A stretch of DNA of 64,000 nt, taken from Tengunoibacter tsumagoiensis. Its GTDB lineage: Bacteria > Chloroflexota > Ktedonobacteria > Ktedonobacterales > Ktedonobacteraceae. The translations under genes were made by a program, and so were the position numbers. This document shows, in pieces, positions 51,278-60,086 of this stretch (the stretch's first letter is position 1; each line of letters starts with the position of its first letter). Under the pieces are notes generated by a model. That model was not told the DNA's origin. It saw nothing but the letters and a program-made list of their open reading frames with translations, and ran no database searches. The stretch lies in the NCBI RefSeq assembly GCF_003967535.1, contig NZ_BIFR01000001.1:2851001-2915000 (forward strand), written 5' to 3'.

Positions 51278-52445
51278 GAGCCCCGACCTTGATGGCAAGC
51301 CCCATGTTCAGGTTGCTATTGTTCCCTATTCTCGTGTTAATGAGGGGATCAATCTGCAGAGTGTGGTGGACTCTATTATCTGGCCTATGCTGGAACGGCG
51401 GGTCATCAGAAAATGCGTAAGTTAGGCGGTCAGAGCGGAGCAGCTGCCGCCTTCGCTGGCGAGCCCGCACGGGGCGCTCTGATCGAGGAAGCTGGAGCCG
51501 ACCAGACCACCTTAGCACGCTTCTCTGCAACCGTTGAGGCTGAACTGTTCACTGATGAGGAAGAAGGTGATCCACTGGCGCTTCTCGACGTCAACGATGG
51601 ACAGGAGCTGGCAGAGGCTTTTGCCCGTCGAGCCAAAGAAGAGCAAGAGGTACTGCGTCGTGGTCGCTCCTGGTTTGGCGCTGTCGATACGCTGGCTGAG
51701 GCGTCTACCAGCTTTCTTTACTGGCCCTCAAATCTCTGTTTGGGAAACACTAATGCAGCCACGGCAGGTCTCCAGTGTCGCCGAAAATGAAGAGGCCGCT
51801 ATTCATCTGAAGCCTGCTCTCATTGCAAGCCCAGTCAAGGTTGGGTCTTCATTCCAGAGAGCCGTAGAAGAGGCTGCATTGTATGGCCCAATTGTGGAGG
51901 TCCCAACAGAAGCTCATCCAACTGAGGTACCTGCGATCTCCTTATCTGAGGATCTCACAGAGATGCCACAATTGCATCAATCACCTGTTTTGGCCAATGA
52001 AAAGAGTGCAGAGGTAGGGCATGTAGTAAGTAGAGATGACTCTGAATTTCCGATAGTTATTTCGGATGTTGACGTTCTGGCATCTGAGGTTCGCGTTCCA
52101 GTGGCCAGGAGTGCTTCACCATTTGTCTTTGGCAACATGGAGCACATTCATCTGGCTCGTCAGCGCCGAAAGTCAGGGAAGGTGAGAGCGCTCAAAGCAG
52201 AGAAGAAAAAGCCTGTAGTTGCTGAGGTGCATGATATCCCTGCTGTGACATCAGCTGACAAAGGTGAAGAACCCCTGGCACTGATGAAGCCAAATCCTTC
52301 AAAGAAGAAGGTTGCCAAAGGTGAGTCAGGAATGCGTACATTGTGGGATGAGTGCTTTGAGGATATAAGTAACGTTAAGCCCGCGCAGTTAGTCAGTGAC
52401 TTACTTGCGTTGTCTACAGAACCAGAGCAACTCAGCCTCTGGTAG
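51276..52445 (+). pseudogene. Large mobile-element-type protein remnant with two frame changes
   Basis: Frame 1 (51276-51425): GKPHVQVAIVPYSRVNEGIN, SVVDSIIWPMLERRVIRK. Frame 2 (51413-51790): a coiled, acidic region (LDVNDGQELAEAFARRAKEE). Frame 1 again (from ~51720 to 52445): a long low-complexity acidic/basic region ending ALSTEPEQLSLW. I do not recognise the family. The three parts look like one protein broken twice. It sits directly upstream of a recombinase remnant. Confidence 0.5.
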
Positions 52446-52486
52446 CGCTCGATTTGCTGAGAAATCATCTCCTACACTGGTTTTAA

Positions 52487-52534
52487 AATGAGAGGCATGC
52501 TATCCTTGTTACTAAAAGTAGCATGCCCCTCATT
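52487..52534. terminator. GGCATGCTA hairpin, terminator-like
   Basis: 16-bp arms (52487-52502, 52519-52534) with one mismatch, sharing the GGCATGCT core with the hairpin at 11302. It separates the mobile-element protein remnant from the recombinase remnant. Confidence 0.55.
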
Positions 52535-53070
52535 ATTCGCTTAGAGCAGCGCTGCTCGGAGGTGGCCAAGCTGACGCTCGCGGATATTGGCCTGCGTCAG
52601 GGCCATCATACGCTCCATATTCGTCAGAGCAAAGAGGAGAAAGACTGGCTGCTCAAACTGCCCGTGGATCTGTGGCGTATGCTGTTTGGACTATCTGGCC
52701 GCCATCGGAACCATAGAGCTCCCCATGGGAGAGGATGGACTGACGCTCTATGAGAAAGCGATCTGGCCAGCTGGAGCAGCCGATCACCCACTCTTTGTGG
52801 GCTTTGACAAGGGCGATCATCCTAGGCAGCAGGGGCTGCAAGCCGCTAGTATTTATCGGCTGGTGCGTACCTATGGAATGCAGGCGGCGATCACGAAGCT
52901 GACCGCACATTCGCTACGAGCCAGTGGCATCACTTTGATGCTGGAAAACAAGGCCTCGCTCTGGAAAGTGCAGGAACCTGGCTGGTCACGCTGACCCCAG
53001 GACGACGCGAGGCTATCAAAAACGGAAGCAAGACCTCGATGACAATGCAGCCGATGTCTTATCCTTATAG
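52523..53070 (+). pseudogene. Tyrosine recombinase remnant (two frameshifts, no N-terminus)
   Basis: The catalytic domain is spread over three frames: RCSEVAKLTLADIGL (catalytic Arg) and HIRQSKEEKDWLLKLPVDLW; YLAAIGTIELPMGEDG, then LTAHSLRASGITLMLENKA (HxxR); finally LAGHADPRTTRGYQKRKQDL (His and the nucleophile Tyr), DDNAADVLSL. Frame changes near 52685 and 52975. All catalytic residues are still recognisable, so decay is recent. The N-terminal DNA-binding half is absent. Confidence 0.85.
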
Positions 53071-53089
53071 GAAAGGAAAGGGAGAAAGT

Positions 53090-53179
53090 ATGTCATCTTG
53101 GCAATGGCATGCACAAGCTAATTTGTACTACATCAAGCAACTTAACCTAGCAAGGCAAAGTAATGCGCTTGGTTGGTAG
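53090..53179 (+). CDS. Possible 29-residue small protein
   Basis: MSSWQWHAQANLYYIKQLNL and 9 more residues, preceded by an unusually strong AGGAAAGGGAGAAAGT ribosome site. No family; could be a fragment carried with the recombinase. Confidence 0.35.
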   Translation: MSSWQWHAQANLYYIKQLNLARQSNALGW

Positions 53180-53323
53180 GTTTTACAAATTCTTAATTTA
53201 CAGAGAAGGGAGCGTGTAGTTTCACTGAAAAGTCATAATTGTTAGAGGAAAGATTGTGTTTTCCTCAATTAGCTTTGGCTGCTAACAATTACTTCGTCAA
53301 GCGAGAAAGGGTAAGATGACAAG

Positions 53324-53893
53324 ATGTATTATCTTTTTACAGTGCATTTTAGCTATATAATTTCTATCGGTATACTTTGTTGTGTTTTGCTTTGTATGGA
53401 GAAGCGGGAGCAAATACATAGAGTAGAAACTATTCATTACCGACAAACATTGCCAGCTTTTTATTCGATAATCATTTCTGTTTCTCTTTTTTTCCTACCA
53501 ATATTAGTGGTAATTTACGCGTTTTTCCCTTTGATTTTCATTGTTATCGCTTCCGCCCTCTTATCTCTGTTATATTATACTTTCGCCCTATGGTTAATCA
53601 TCTTTAGAACTTCGATTTGGCGCCAATTGGTTTTGGCAAGTGTAAGTGTACCCGCCTTACTGGAAAAGAAGAGCTATTATAGCTTTCAAAAAATCGCAAT
53701 TAGCGTCTTAGTATATGTTTTAAGTAGTACATTTATTGCAAATGAAGTTGTCTTGAATTTAACAACATACTCTACAGCGGTTAAATCTAACAATTTGTTA
53801 GCTGATGGCATCTTATTGGTTACGTTTTTAGCACTGATGAGTGTATTATTCGCTGTTTCGAAGTTGCTTACGCTTAAATATAAAACATCTTGA
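53324..53893 (+). CDS. AT-rich hypothetical membrane protein
   Basis: A 189-residue protein with five or so hydrophobic segments (ISIGILCCVLLCM, FLPILVVIYAFFPLIFIVIA, LSLLYYTFALWLIIF, ISVLVYVLSSTFIANEVV, ILLVTFLALMSVLFAVSKLL). Codons are strongly A/T in third position, unlike almost all neighbours, which suggests recent transfer from a low-GC source. No family recognised. Confidence 0.6.
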   Translation: MYYLFTVHFSYIISIGILCCVLLCMEKREQIHRVETIHYRQTLPAFYSIIISVSLFFLPILVVIYAFFPLIFIVIASALLSLLYYTFALWLIIFRTSIWRQLVLASVSVPALLEKKSYYSFQKIAISVLVYVLSSTFIANEVVLNLTTYSTAVKSNNLLADGILLVTFLALMSVLFAVSKLLTLKYKTS

Positions 53894-53945
53894 AATCAAA
53901 AAATATTTGTAGCTCATATACTAATTGTTCGGTGTAAATTTTTTT

Positions 53946-54102
53946 GCTTTGCGGGAGAGAATCCGCAAATTAAGTGGGCGGTAAAACGGGCATTGACCAT
54001 TTACTTCTTCATCTCATGATTCTATTCTTTGTCGCCCACCTCTTTTTTTGCCTCATTCCCATCATGCCGCCTACTTAATTCGTGGATTTTCTCCCACAAA
54101 GC
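53946..54102. mobile_element. 157-bp element with 38-bp terminal inverted repeats
   Basis: Left arm 53946-53983 and right arm 54065-54102 are inverted copies with six mismatches (32 of 38 positions identical). Internal ~80 bp is not coding. It directly precedes an acetyltransferase fragment, so it resembles a MITE or collapsed IS that truncated that gene. No target duplication seen. Confidence 0.7.
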
Positions 54103-54333
54103 GCCGCGATCTACACTATGAGTGAAGCCCTGAATCTGAATGCGTTCCTGTTTTTTGCTTTCCATCAGCCGAATCTCAACCGAATAGAAGCTTATTGTTT
54201 GAATGAAAATGATGGTTCAGCACGAGTCCTGGAAAAGGTAGGTATGCAGCTTGAAGGAATTGCTCGACAGCGCCTTTTCTGCAAAGGGAGTTATCATTCA
54301 GTCAAGACCTATGCTCTTCTCAAAGAGGATTAA
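54103..54333 (+). pseudogene. RimJ/RimL-type GNAT, C-terminal fragment
   Basis: About 76 codons: IYTMSEALNLNAFLFFAFHQ, then LNRIEAYCLNENDGSARVLE, KVGMQLEGIARQRLFCKGSY. These are the last two blocks of a RimJ/RimL-like GNAT. The N-terminal half is missing and its place taken by the inverted-repeat element. Confidence 0.78.
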
Positions 54334-54466
54334 TTTGTGTAAAAATGAAATAGTAGGAAAGCCTTATTGAATGTGCAAAATGGGCAATAAAATGATGTTA
54401 CTCATGAGTCAAATAGAATAATTGCACTATACTTCATCAATATTATGGAGAGAAGGAGCTACTTTT

Positions 54467-54655
54467 ATGCAATTTCACATTTTTCCCATGACGGAAGAGA
54501 ATGCTCGTCAGGTTGCTTCCTGGCAATATGAAGCCCCATACGACTTTTATAATATGGATCAGGATCCAGGATATGAGTCAATGAAGATTAAGACGGTTTA
54601 TCGGTCAAAACCTTGTTGTAGTTCATCTGTCAGAAAAGCTTGTGTATACGGCTGA
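54467..54655 (+). pseudogene. GNAT N-terminal fragment
   Basis: MQFHIFPMTEENARQVASWQ, then YEAPYDFYNMDQDP, the start of a GNAT of the family with (W)xYxxPYxFY. Homology ends near 54570 and the rest of the frame is nonsense. Good AGAAGGAG site upstream. A different open frame (54590-54707, VVVHLSEKLVYTAEQRETF) may be another shard. Confidence 0.65.
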
Positions 54656-54719
54656 GCAAAGAGAGACTTTTCCGACAGAAGCTCTTCGTTATGAAGAAAA
54701 CAGATGATATGAGTCGTAG

Positions 54720-55094
54720 TCAAGAGATGATACGTACAGCTCCTGAGATAATTTGCCAGCGCTCATCCTGAAACAGCCATACGCGCAGATAGCGGCAGAA
54801 TGCCTCAAGAGGTTTTCCCTGTAATCGCACCTCTACACGAGCTTTTACTGCAACAATTGCGCTTTCTCCATAGAATTGCATAACTGGTTCTTCGACAAAC
54901 TCCACTGCGGTCTGAACAACAGCACCAGATGCATGACTTTCGAGATCATCGCGTTTTCCCTGTACATTTCCCTCGACATCAATAAACACCAAATCATCAT
55001 GTATTAATCGTTCAAGGGCTGGCACATCATTGTTTATCATTGCCTGTTGAAGCTGCTTCTCAGCATGCACAATTTCCTCAAGGGAGTGGTTCAC
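54720..55094 (-). CDS. NTF2-like (DUF4440) protein
   Basis: A 124-residue SnoaL/NTF2-fold protein: EEIVHAEKQLQQAMINNDVP, ALERLIHDDLVFIDVEGNVQ, GKRDDLESHASG, CRYLRVWLFQDERWQIISGA. Start is GTG 55094 with AAGGAGAGA 6 nt upstream. Typical small-molecule-binding or unknown role. Confidence 0.82.
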   Translation of the reverse strand: MNHSLEEIVHAEKQLQQAMINNDVPALERLIHDDLVFIDVEGNVQGKRDDLESHASGAVVQTAVEFVEEPVMQFYGESAIVAVKARVEVRLQGKPLEAFCRYLRVWLFQDERWQIISGAVRIIS

Positions 55095-55293
55095 TTCTCT
55101 CTCCTTTCATTCGGGCTAACAACACTTGTCTGTCTGCCCCCTTCCTCAAGGATAGATACTCGAAGCAAAGAAGTAAAGAGTAAACCCATGCTTATAGCAT
55201 ACTTTTTACGCATAAGATATTCGATTTGACGCATATCTGAGAGCGCGAGTCCGAAAAACAAGAGCATTTCGTCCTCTCACAAAGGGAAACTAT

Positions 55294-55713
55294 ATATTGC
55301 CTAAAGATGGCCAGGAGGACGAACGAATAAACTTCCAGCACTATGTTCTCTTGAAGCTTTTGGGCAATCTCTATACTGCTCTATTGGTATCAGATATCAC
55401 CTCGGTGCTTGATGTGGGGACTGGAACCGGCAAATGGGCAACTGCTATGGCCACCAAATTTCCAGCTGTGGAGGTTGTTGGACTGGATATCGAAGCGCCT
55501 ACAAAAAAGGTGGTCACACCTCTACCTAATTATCGTTTTGTGAGTGGCAATGTGTTGGAGGGTTTGCCTTTCCCAGATCATACCTTTTCCTATGTGCATC
55601 AACGGCTCTTAGTTGCAGCGACCCCGGCCGTCAGATGGCCATCTGTTATGAAAGAATTGGGTACGTGTGACCACACTGATCAATGTTCAAAAGTGAGCGA
55701 CATCAGCACATAA
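55294..55713 (+). pseudogene. SAM methyltransferase fragment
   Basis: LPKDGQEDERINFQHYVLLK, VLDVGTGTGKWATAMATKFP (motif I), EVVGLDIEA (motif II), PFPDHTFSYVHQRLLVAATP (motif IV). No ATG before the homology and the protein collapses after RWPSVMKEL, so both ends are lost. It matches the family of methyltransferases starting YxLPxDxxExxRLxxQH. Confidence 0.78.
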
Positions 55714-56017
55714 CTGTTCTGCATTTATTGTGCAGGATCAAGAAGATACGATGAGTCACGAATGAGGAACTGGGCCTGAAGGATTGCGCTGATACGGCTT
55801 CAGACATCGTCCAGTGGGTCAACTTACAAAACTGTAGAGCTGTTTTCAACAGGGGCATATGTATCAAGGATTCTAATCATACAATCAGAATAAAAAAATG
55901 TTTCTATAGCTTTTTATCGGTCTGCATATGTAGAAGCATTTTTTTTCTGTGCCTATCAATAGAGCATGCTATATTGCAGAAAAGATAATTCTAGGCTTGG
56001 AAGGATAGCATTTGCGT
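55714..56017. other. Gene-less stretch
   Basis: About 300 bp; no gene, repeat or terminator recognised. Confidence 0.4.
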
Positions 56018-56653
56018 TCAACAATCCGTAGTTGCAGGTGCTTGAAAACCGGCTAAGAGAAATACCTTCATCCGTTGGTACTCTGTTTCTTTGTCTAAAA
56101 CACAACCTCCTCGAGTGCGTATTGTGATGAGCAAACCCGATTGTTGAACGATAAAGGCACCGAACATACTGGTAAATCTCCACCATATCTCATCCTCTGA
56201 CAACAGAGGCAATGCTCGTTTGAAGGCTTCGATATATCTCTTTTCGGTTGACTCAACCCAGCCAATAATCATCTCCTGCACCTCTTTTGTTGAGTCAACC
56301 ATCGCTCTTGCAAAGAGGTGTGCAACGATGACGCCACGCTCGTTAGGATACTGGAGTAAGTCCATAATAGGTACCAGAAAAGCATCTAATAGTTGTTCAA
56401 GCGTGGGAGCCGATGTTCCGCTTTCAAGCACTACTAACCTTTCCATCTGACACTTTTTTACTGGCACAATAATATCCTGGAGGACTGTTCGTAACAACTT
56501 TGCTTTTGAGCCAAAGTGATAATTGACTAAGGCAATATTTACCTTCGCCTCAGTGGTAATATCGCGTAAGGTGGTCTCAAAGCCTTGCTCTGCAAATAGC
56601 CGTTCTGCTGTTCTCAAAATAGTGTCTTTTGTTTTTGCCTGTACCGTCGTCAT
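56018..56653 (-). CDS. TetR-family transcriptional regulator
   Basis: A 211-residue regulator. The HTH reads TLRDITTEAKVNIALVNYHF after KDTILRTAERLFAEQGFETT. The ligand domain is helical with VIVAHLFARAMVDSTKEVQE. ATG 56653 follows GAAGAAGGA; an in-frame GTG at 56674 has its Shine-Dalgarno too close. Divergent from the FAD monooxygenase, with a 42-bp palindrome between them that is its probable operator. Confidence 0.9.
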   Translation of the reverse strand: MTTVQAKTKDTILRTAERLFAEQGFETTLRDITTEAKVNIALVNYHFGSKAKLLRTVLQDIIVPVKKCQMERLVVLESGTSAPTLEQLLDAFLVPIMDLLQYPNERGVIVAHLFARAMVDSTKEVQEMIIGWVESTEKRYIEAFKRALPLLSEDEIWWRFTSMFGAFIVQQSGLLITIRTRGGCVLDKETEYQRMKVFLLAGFQAPATTDC

Positions 56654-56844
56654 CGCTCTTGTATCCTTCTTCACTCTCCTGAAATCTCCTCATAACTCAA
56701 AGAAACTACTCCTGGGGCCAATTGTAGTACGCTTGAGTACCACGTCTCGTCCGGTTTTTGAACAAGGGTGTGATCAATCACATCCGAGTTATGCATGGAT
56801 TTCAGCACTCTACCCTTGACACTATACCACATCAAAGCTATAAT

Positions 56845-56886
56845 TTAAACAGTTGTTTTAAATGATTATTTAAAACAACTGTTTAA
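56845..56886. promoter_or_regulatory. 42-bp perfect palindrome, TetR operator pair
   Basis: Two perfect 19-bp arms (56845-56863, 56868-56886) around GATT. Each arm also contains its own palindrome, AAACAGTTGTTT or its mirror AAACAACTGTTT, so two operators are arranged head to head. Confidence 0.85.
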
Positions 56887-56983
56887 TAATTCTTCGGGAT
56901 GAGGAATGTGTTCTTTCTCGAAAATGGATAGATGAGCAGGGTAAATAGGTACACGTTCTCCTCAAAGAAAGGCGATTCCACGG

Positions 56984-58663
56984 ATGTCTCTTAGTCAAAA
57001 GAATACAGATGTGTTGATTGTTGGAGCGGGTCCGGTAGGACTTTCGCTGGCTTATGAATTGCATCGGCATGGTGTCTCTTGCCGCATTATTGATCAAAAG
57101 ATGGCTCCTAGTGAAACTTCGCGAGCACTTGGGGTCTTCAATAGAACTCTTGAGGTGTTTGAGAGGATGGGCATCGCTCAAGAGATTACAGCGAAAACTC
57201 AACCTGTTCACTTTCTCAATGTCTATGCTCGGGGAGAGCATCTTATGCAGGTCTCTTTTGAGTCCCGAGCCTTTGAAACTCCCTTTACGTATCCTGTCTT
57301 CTGCCCCCAAACTCATGTTGAAGAGGTGCTGCGAAACCGCTTAGCGACGGATATTCACGTCGAGTGGGGAGTCACATTGGAAGCATTTGAGCAAGATGCC
57401 ACTGGCGTCACGGTACAGCTACGTGATACGAGAGGTGACACATCCGAACTTCGCGTCTCCTGGTTGGCTGGCTGTGACGGAGGACATAGTAAGGTACGTA
57501 AAGACCTGCATCTGCCATTTACAGGAAATTCTTCTGAGACCTGGCTGATAGCGGACGTAGAACTGGATTGGTCGCTTGCCAAAGATAGTGTCTATGGCTT
57601 TTTCTCGCCTCTCGGGACCGTGATGGCATATCCTTTTCCAGAAGGCAAACGCTGGCGTTTACTCAATACTGCTGCAAGAGAACAGACAGATCCAGCGAGC
57701 GTTGCACAGCAATTTACGCATGCTATTGCCAGTGTTTATCACGAGGAACCAGTGCATGTGCCTGAGCCGTTATGGACTTCGGTTTTCACGATTCAACAGC
57801 GGCATGTGCCCATGATGCGTGTTGGACACTGTTTTGTCCTTGGGGATGCAGCACATGTCCATAGTCCAGCGAGTGGTCAAGGTATGAATACAGGCATTCA
57901 AGATGCCTTTAACTTAGCTTGGAAGCTCGCACTGGTCGCTCGAAACGTAGCCGAGGAATCTTTACTTGATTCTTATACCGCCGAGCGCACACCGATTGCG
58001 ACGACGGTCCTACGTGGAGCCAAAGGCTTCACGCTCGCTATTGGAAATCCCACATTGACAATGCAGTATGTTCGCAACATCATCATGAAAAGCTTTTTTC
58101 TCCTCAAACCTCTGCGCAGCGTTCTCAACGGTCAGGTTTCCAAAGTACTCTCAGGGCTCAGCCTGAGTTATAAACAGAGTCAGATTGTAACGGAAGATTG
58201 GCGCGTTGAGGGAATCAATACACGAAATATGGGTGGCTTACTCTCTGGAGAGCGTCTGCCAGATATTCACTACGGCTTTGATAACACAGCTCGACTGTAT
58301 AACTTGCTGCATAGCACTGATCATACAGTCCTGCTTTTTGCTGGTCTTCAATCAGATGAGACTGACCTGTTGCGGATACGCGAACTCGCTGAGTATAGTG
58401 CTCAACAGCAGAAATGGCTTCGTCCAGTCCTGATCGCTCCCAATCCAGAAAGTTACGACTCTTTGAAAGAGTGGAGTGGCACAACAACCTGCATACTCGA
58501 TCAATATGGGACCTTGCATCATCGCTTTGGTGCTGAGAAACAGACGCTCTACCTGATACGCCCTGATGGTTATATCGGCTATCGTAACCAACCTGCTACC
58601 CCTGGCAACTTTGAGTCTTATGCCAAGCATGTTTTAGGAATACGTGCAACCGTCCTTGTCTGA
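56984..58663 (+). CDS. Class A FAD-dependent monooxygenase
   Basis: A 559-residue aromatic-hydroxylase-type flavoprotein. DVLIVGAGPVGLSLAYELHR is the FAD motif, GCDGGHSKVRK the DG motif, and GDAAHVHSPASGQGMNTGIQ the GD motif, followed by AFNLAWKLAL. Residues ~400-559 form the C-terminal thioredoxin-like domain. Members hydroxylate phenols or inactivate rifamycin and tetracycline; substrate is not determined. It is under the TetR operator and followed 30 bp later by an MBL hydrolase. Confidence 0.9.
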   Translation: MSLSQKNTDVLIVGAGPVGLSLAYELHRHGVSCRIIDQKMAPSETSRALGVFNRTLEVFERMGIAQEITAKTQPVHFLNVYARGEHLMQVSFESRAFETPFTYPVFCPQTHVEEVLRNRLATDIHVEWGVTLEAFEQDATGVTVQLRDTRGDTSELRVSWLAGCDGGHSKVRKDLHLPFTGNSSETWLIADVELDWSLAKDSVYGFFSPLGTVMAYPFPEGKRWRLLNTAAREQTDPASVAQQFTHAIASVYHEEPVHVPEPLWTSVFTIQQRHVPMMRVGHCFVLGDAAHVHSPASGQGMNTGIQDAFNLAWKLALVARNVAEESLLDSYTAERTPIATTVLRGAKGFTLAIGNPTLTMQYVRNIIMKSFFLLKPLRSVLNGQVSKVLSGLSLSYKQSQIVTEDWRVEGINTRNMGGLLSGERLPDIHYGFDNTARLYNLLHSTDHTVLLFAGLQSDETDLLRIRELAEYSAQQQKWLRPVLIAPNPESYDSLKEWSGTTTCILDQYGTLHHRFGAEKQTLYLIRPDGYIGYRNQPATPGNFESYAKHVLGIRATVLV

Positions 58664-58692
58664 CGTAGCGATTGAGAAGAAAGAAAAAGACG

Positions 58693-59412
58693 ATGAAACT
58701 CTACTGTATGCAGCTAGCGACCATTGGTGAAAATCATATGCCAATCCCTGGTTATCTTATCCAAACGGATGAAGGACAGCATGTGTTGATAGATACAGGT
58801 CTGCCTCACACCATCATTGCAGGAAAAAGCATACAAATGGGACCGCTACAAGTACGTATTCAGACAGTGGAACCTATAATGGCACAGTTGGCAAGGATCA
58901 ATCTGCAACCAGAGAACATTGACTATCTCATCTGTAGTCACTTTGATCCAGATCACGTAGGAAATCATGAACTGTTCTCACATGCCAGATTGATTGCACA
59001 GAGAACCCAGTACGAATATGCCCTTCAGAGTCCGCTTCCACGTTTTTCTCAATTTCGCGGCCATTGGGATCGGCCTACCTTACAGTATCAACTGATTGAA
59101 GGTGATCACACACTACTCCCTGGAGTTGAGCTCATTGAAACAAGTGGTCATGTATCAGGGCACCAGTCAGTACTCGTTCGTCTCCCTGACGCAGGTCCAA
59201 TCCTACTGGCTATTGATGCTATCACTCATAGTGATGGCCTCGATCCAGAAACACGGACAATGAGTCCGCTTGATATGAACGAGAAGATGCTGCGTTTAAG
59301 TACGCGGAAGCTTATTAATATAGCGCAGCGCGAACACGCCAAACACATCATTTGTGGACACGATGCAGAACAATGGATGCGCCTGAAAAAACTCCCTGAG
59401 TATTACACATAA
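58693..59412 (+). CDS. MBL-fold hydrolase, lactonase-like
   Basis: A 239-residue metallo-beta-lactamase fold protein. CSHFDPDHVGNHELF carries the metal motif as HxDxDH rather than HxHxDH; SGHVSGHQS and LLAIDAITHS give the later His and Asp, and ICGHDAEQW the last His. Lactonases of the AHL-degrading type use such sites. ATG 58693 chosen by homology. It is likely co-transcribed with the FAD monooxygenase and may open a ring formed by it; that is inference. Confidence 0.82.
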   Translation: MKLYCMQLATIGENHMPIPGYLIQTDEGQHVLIDTGLPHTIIAGKSIQMGPLQVRIQTVEPIMAQLARINLQPENIDYLICSHFDPDHVGNHELFSHARLIAQRTQYEYALQSPLPRFSQFRGHWDRPTLQYQLIEGDHTLLPGVELIETSGHVSGHQSVLVRLPDAGPILLAIDAITHSDGLDPETRTMSPLDMNEKMLRLSTRKLINIAQREHAKHIICGHDAEQWMRLKKLPEYYT

Positions 59413-59750
59413 GAAACCAGCTCATGAAATGCTGGAAATCTGTCAATTGTCAGAGTTCGCCCTATTATTGAGATTTCCGGCTGGTAGGAACAGAAAGTTG
59501 AAAGAGGGGCATAGCTATTGTCTGCTACAAAAGCGAGAAAAGGAGGAGTTTTTCCCCGGAACTCTCTTCAGAAACAAAGGAAAGCAGAACAAAGGTTCCT
59601 GTAGAGCTTACAAATGAGGAAATGAGGACAAATGCGAGGAGAAACAGAACGTCGAGAGATGGTCCTCCTGCCTCAACCTGGAAAATGAATGGGGTATGCC
59701 AGTGAGAAATGAGTTCAGTCATTTTTATAGTCAATACTCTATGTGTGTAC
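59413..59750. other. Gene-less stretch
   Basis: About 340 bp. Only a CCAGC/GCTGG hairpin near 59416-59434 and a long minus-strand open frame without family motifs were seen; no gene is supported. Confidence 0.4.
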
Positions 59751-60032
59751 TCAAAAACCAGGAAGATACTTGTTGACAACCTGCACAATCTGGTGTGAAT
59801 CAAATGGCTTCATCAAAAAATCCGTCGATCCAGCGAAATGGTTATGCAGACCATAGGAGGTGGAATCCTCTTTTGATCCAAGCATAATCACAGGAATCCT
59901 GGCAAATTGCAGATTCTTGCGTACAATTCGACAAAAATGATATCCATCCAGGCGAGGTAACTGAATGGAGAGGAGAATGAGATGTGGAGGATAATCCGCA
60001 ATGCTTATAAGGAGAGTGGGATCTGTGTTACA
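59751..60032 (-). pseudogene. Response regulator receiver domain remnant
   Basis: 93 codons without a start: PTLLISIADYPPHLILLSIQ, LPRLDGYHFCRIVRKN, IPVIMLGSKED, DFLMKPFDSHQIVQVV. This is a REC domain: the Lys (MKPF) is kept but the phospho-acceptor Asp is Ser (LLSIQ) and the N-terminal Asp pair is absent. A stop at 60033-60035 cuts it off. Inactive. Confidence 0.8.
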
Positions 60033-60086
60033 CTACCTGAGTCGATAGAGATGCGAAATGCTTTTAGATAAGAGGAGCAAGGCATA

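Noticed and set aside
59525-59803. Minus-strand frame with hydrophobic run (VLFLLAFVLISSF)
   Set aside because: No ribosome site or family match and it overlaps the receiver remnant in another frame; left as unsupported.
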